From: Bradyrhizobium sp. 149
GTDB taxonomy: Bacteria; Pseudomonadota; Alphaproteobacteria; Rhizobiales; Xanthobacteraceae
Assembly: GCF_023073915.1 (NCBI RefSeq)
Contig: NZ_JADPKK010000013.1
Span: forward strand, 682,001 to 746,000
Direction: 5' to 3'
DNA length: 64,000 nt
This document shows, in pieces, positions 63,508-64,000 of the stretch. The position numbers and the translations under genes were made by a program. The notes under the pieces are model-generated. The model worked only from the letters and a program-made list of their open reading frames with translations, ran no database searches and had not been told where the DNA came from. Numbering within the stretch: the first letter of the stretch is position 1; every line of letters starts with the position of its first letter.

Positions 63508-63672
63508 CCCGCTTTCGCATGGGGTCGAAGGCTGCAATCTCGGCGGTTGAAGACCCGGGCTGTTGGCCCAGCGCTCGACCTGCTCGATGACCTTCTGGTG
63601 GCTCGGGCGCACCGGCTTGGGTGCGTCGCCCTCTTCGGCAGTTGTGCGGGGCAATCTGACTTCGTTCGTCAT
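63460..63672 (-). CDS. Small hypothetical protein, 70 aa
   Basis: An ATG at 63672 with GGGAGAGACGTC upstream opens MTNEVRLPRTTAEEGDAPKP, then VRPSHQKVIEQVERWANSPG and a tail that runs 48 bases into the end of the convergent gene. The N-terminal 40 residues look coding (charged, helical QKVIEQVERWAN); the tail may be frameshifted. Family unknown. Confidence 0.45.
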   Translation of the reverse strand: MTNEVRLPRTTAEEGDAPKPVRPSHQKVIEQVERWANSPGLQPPRLQPSTPCESGLTLRNGRALCGRRMG

Positions 63673-63798
63673 GACGTCTCTCCCATTTGCCGGGAGCATA
63701 CACCCGCCCGAAGACTCTCACGCTAACTTAAGTAATTGATTTATATCTATTTTTCGTCTCATTTGGCGTCGACGCCGGATCTTGCGGAACCCTGGTCG

Positions 63799-63835
63799 AA
63801 TGAGGTTGTTGAGTAGACTACTCAACTTACTCATT
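63799..63835. promoter_or_regulatory. Nested palindrome, probable operator of the RHH gene
   Basis: GTTGAGTAG-A-CTACTCAAC (63808-63826) is a perfect 9-bp inverted repeat, flanked symmetrically at 3 bases by AATGAG (63799) and CTCATT (63830-63835). It also holds TGAG half-sites 9 bases apart on each strand, the spacing expected for side-by-side ribbon-helix-helix dimers. It ends 13 bases before the RHH gene start. Confidence 0.75.
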
Positions 63836-63848
63836 TGGGTGATTGATC

Positions 63849-64000
63849 ATGAACGACCTTCGCGCCGAGCGGCTCCAGGTCATGCTGTCACCGGAAGAAC
63901 TGGCCGCGGTGGACGACTTCCGGTTCAAGCATCGCATGCCGACGCGAGCGGCCACTGTGCGCGAGCTCCTCAAGCTCGGACTGGCCACCGCCGCTGTCGA
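63849..64000 (+). CDS. Ribbon-helix-helix (CopG-like) protein, partial
   Basis: The gene runs off the right edge. The 50 residues seen begin MNDLRAERLQVMLSPEELAA, then VDDFRFKHRMPTRAATVREL and LKLGLATAAV. The short strand (RLQVMLS), followed by two helices with a conserved basic turn (RMPTRAATVRELL), fits the ribbon-helix-helix fold. A nested palindrome just upstream suggests self-repression, as for RHH antitoxins or regulators. Any downstream partner lies outside the window. Confidence 0.65.
   Translation, partial: MNDLRAERLQVMLSPEELAAVDDFRFKHRMPTRAATVRELLKLGLATAAV

Overview
The window looks like chromosomal DNA of Bradyrhizobium or a close relative (Alphaproteobacteria, Hyphomicrobiales). 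The basis is high GC with strong third-position GC bias, the character of the proteins (a groESL copy, an HWE-type sensor kinase, the xseB/dxs/tlyA neighbourhood), and dispersed palindromic repeats of a kind I associate with Bradyrhizobium and Rhodopseudomonas. No plasmid, phage, insertion sequence, CRISPR or rRNA features were seen. One tRNA is present, tRNA-Gln(UUG), at 4.2 kb.

Layout. 0-4.3 kb: HtrA-type protease, two small proteins, groEL/groES with a possible heat-shock promoter, tRNA-Gln. 4.6-13.8 kb: acyl-CoA dehydrogenase, an MFS carrier, a chemoreceptor, enoyl-CoA hydratase, a periplasmic 5'-nucleotidase, a histone-deacetylase-like hydrolase and xseB. 14.3-18.9 kb: dxs, a nucleoside deoxyribosyltransferase-like protein, tlyA and an rRNA m5U methyltransferase, the last two overlapping. 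19-22.5 kb: hypothetical secreted proteins, a gene remnant and a nucleotidyltransferase. 22.8-25.4 kb: a fluoride-responsive unit made of a crcB-type riboswitch, an intrinsic terminator, an MFS carrier, two adjacent crcB genes and a DUF190 gene, followed by clpS. 26-33.4 kb: receiver/HWE kinase, adenylate cyclase, aroC, histidine phosphatase, fabI, and an ECF sigma factor with its membrane anti-sigma. 33.7-43.2 kb: DnaJ-like protein, pdxH, SDR, corA, L,D-transpeptidase, extensin-like protein, acyl-CoA ligase and a DUF1499 protein. 43.2-50.5 kb: MBL hydrolase, gcdH, ribB, CPA2 antiporter, DUF3124 protein and a PLP aminotransferase.

50.5-64 kb is more fluid. It holds several gene remnants: a BoxR-like HTH stub, the tail of a PhoD-like phosphatase, a frameshifted nitronate monooxygenase and a decapitated SDR. 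It also holds an EmrAB-type efflux pair and a set of small stress-type proteins (PRC-barrel, DUF4142, hydrophilic peptides, PAP2 with two DUF3147 membrane proteins). Three promoters in this part (51492, 58481, 60590) fit the EcfG general-stress pattern GGAAC-N16-(C/G/T)GTT, so part of it may belong to the general stress regulon. The window ends inside a ribbon-helix-helix-like gene preceded by a striking nested palindrome.

The most system-like feature is the fluoride operon with its riboswitch. The next most interesting are the stress cluster with the PAP2/DUF3147/DUF3147 unit and the end-of-window RHH gene with its operator.
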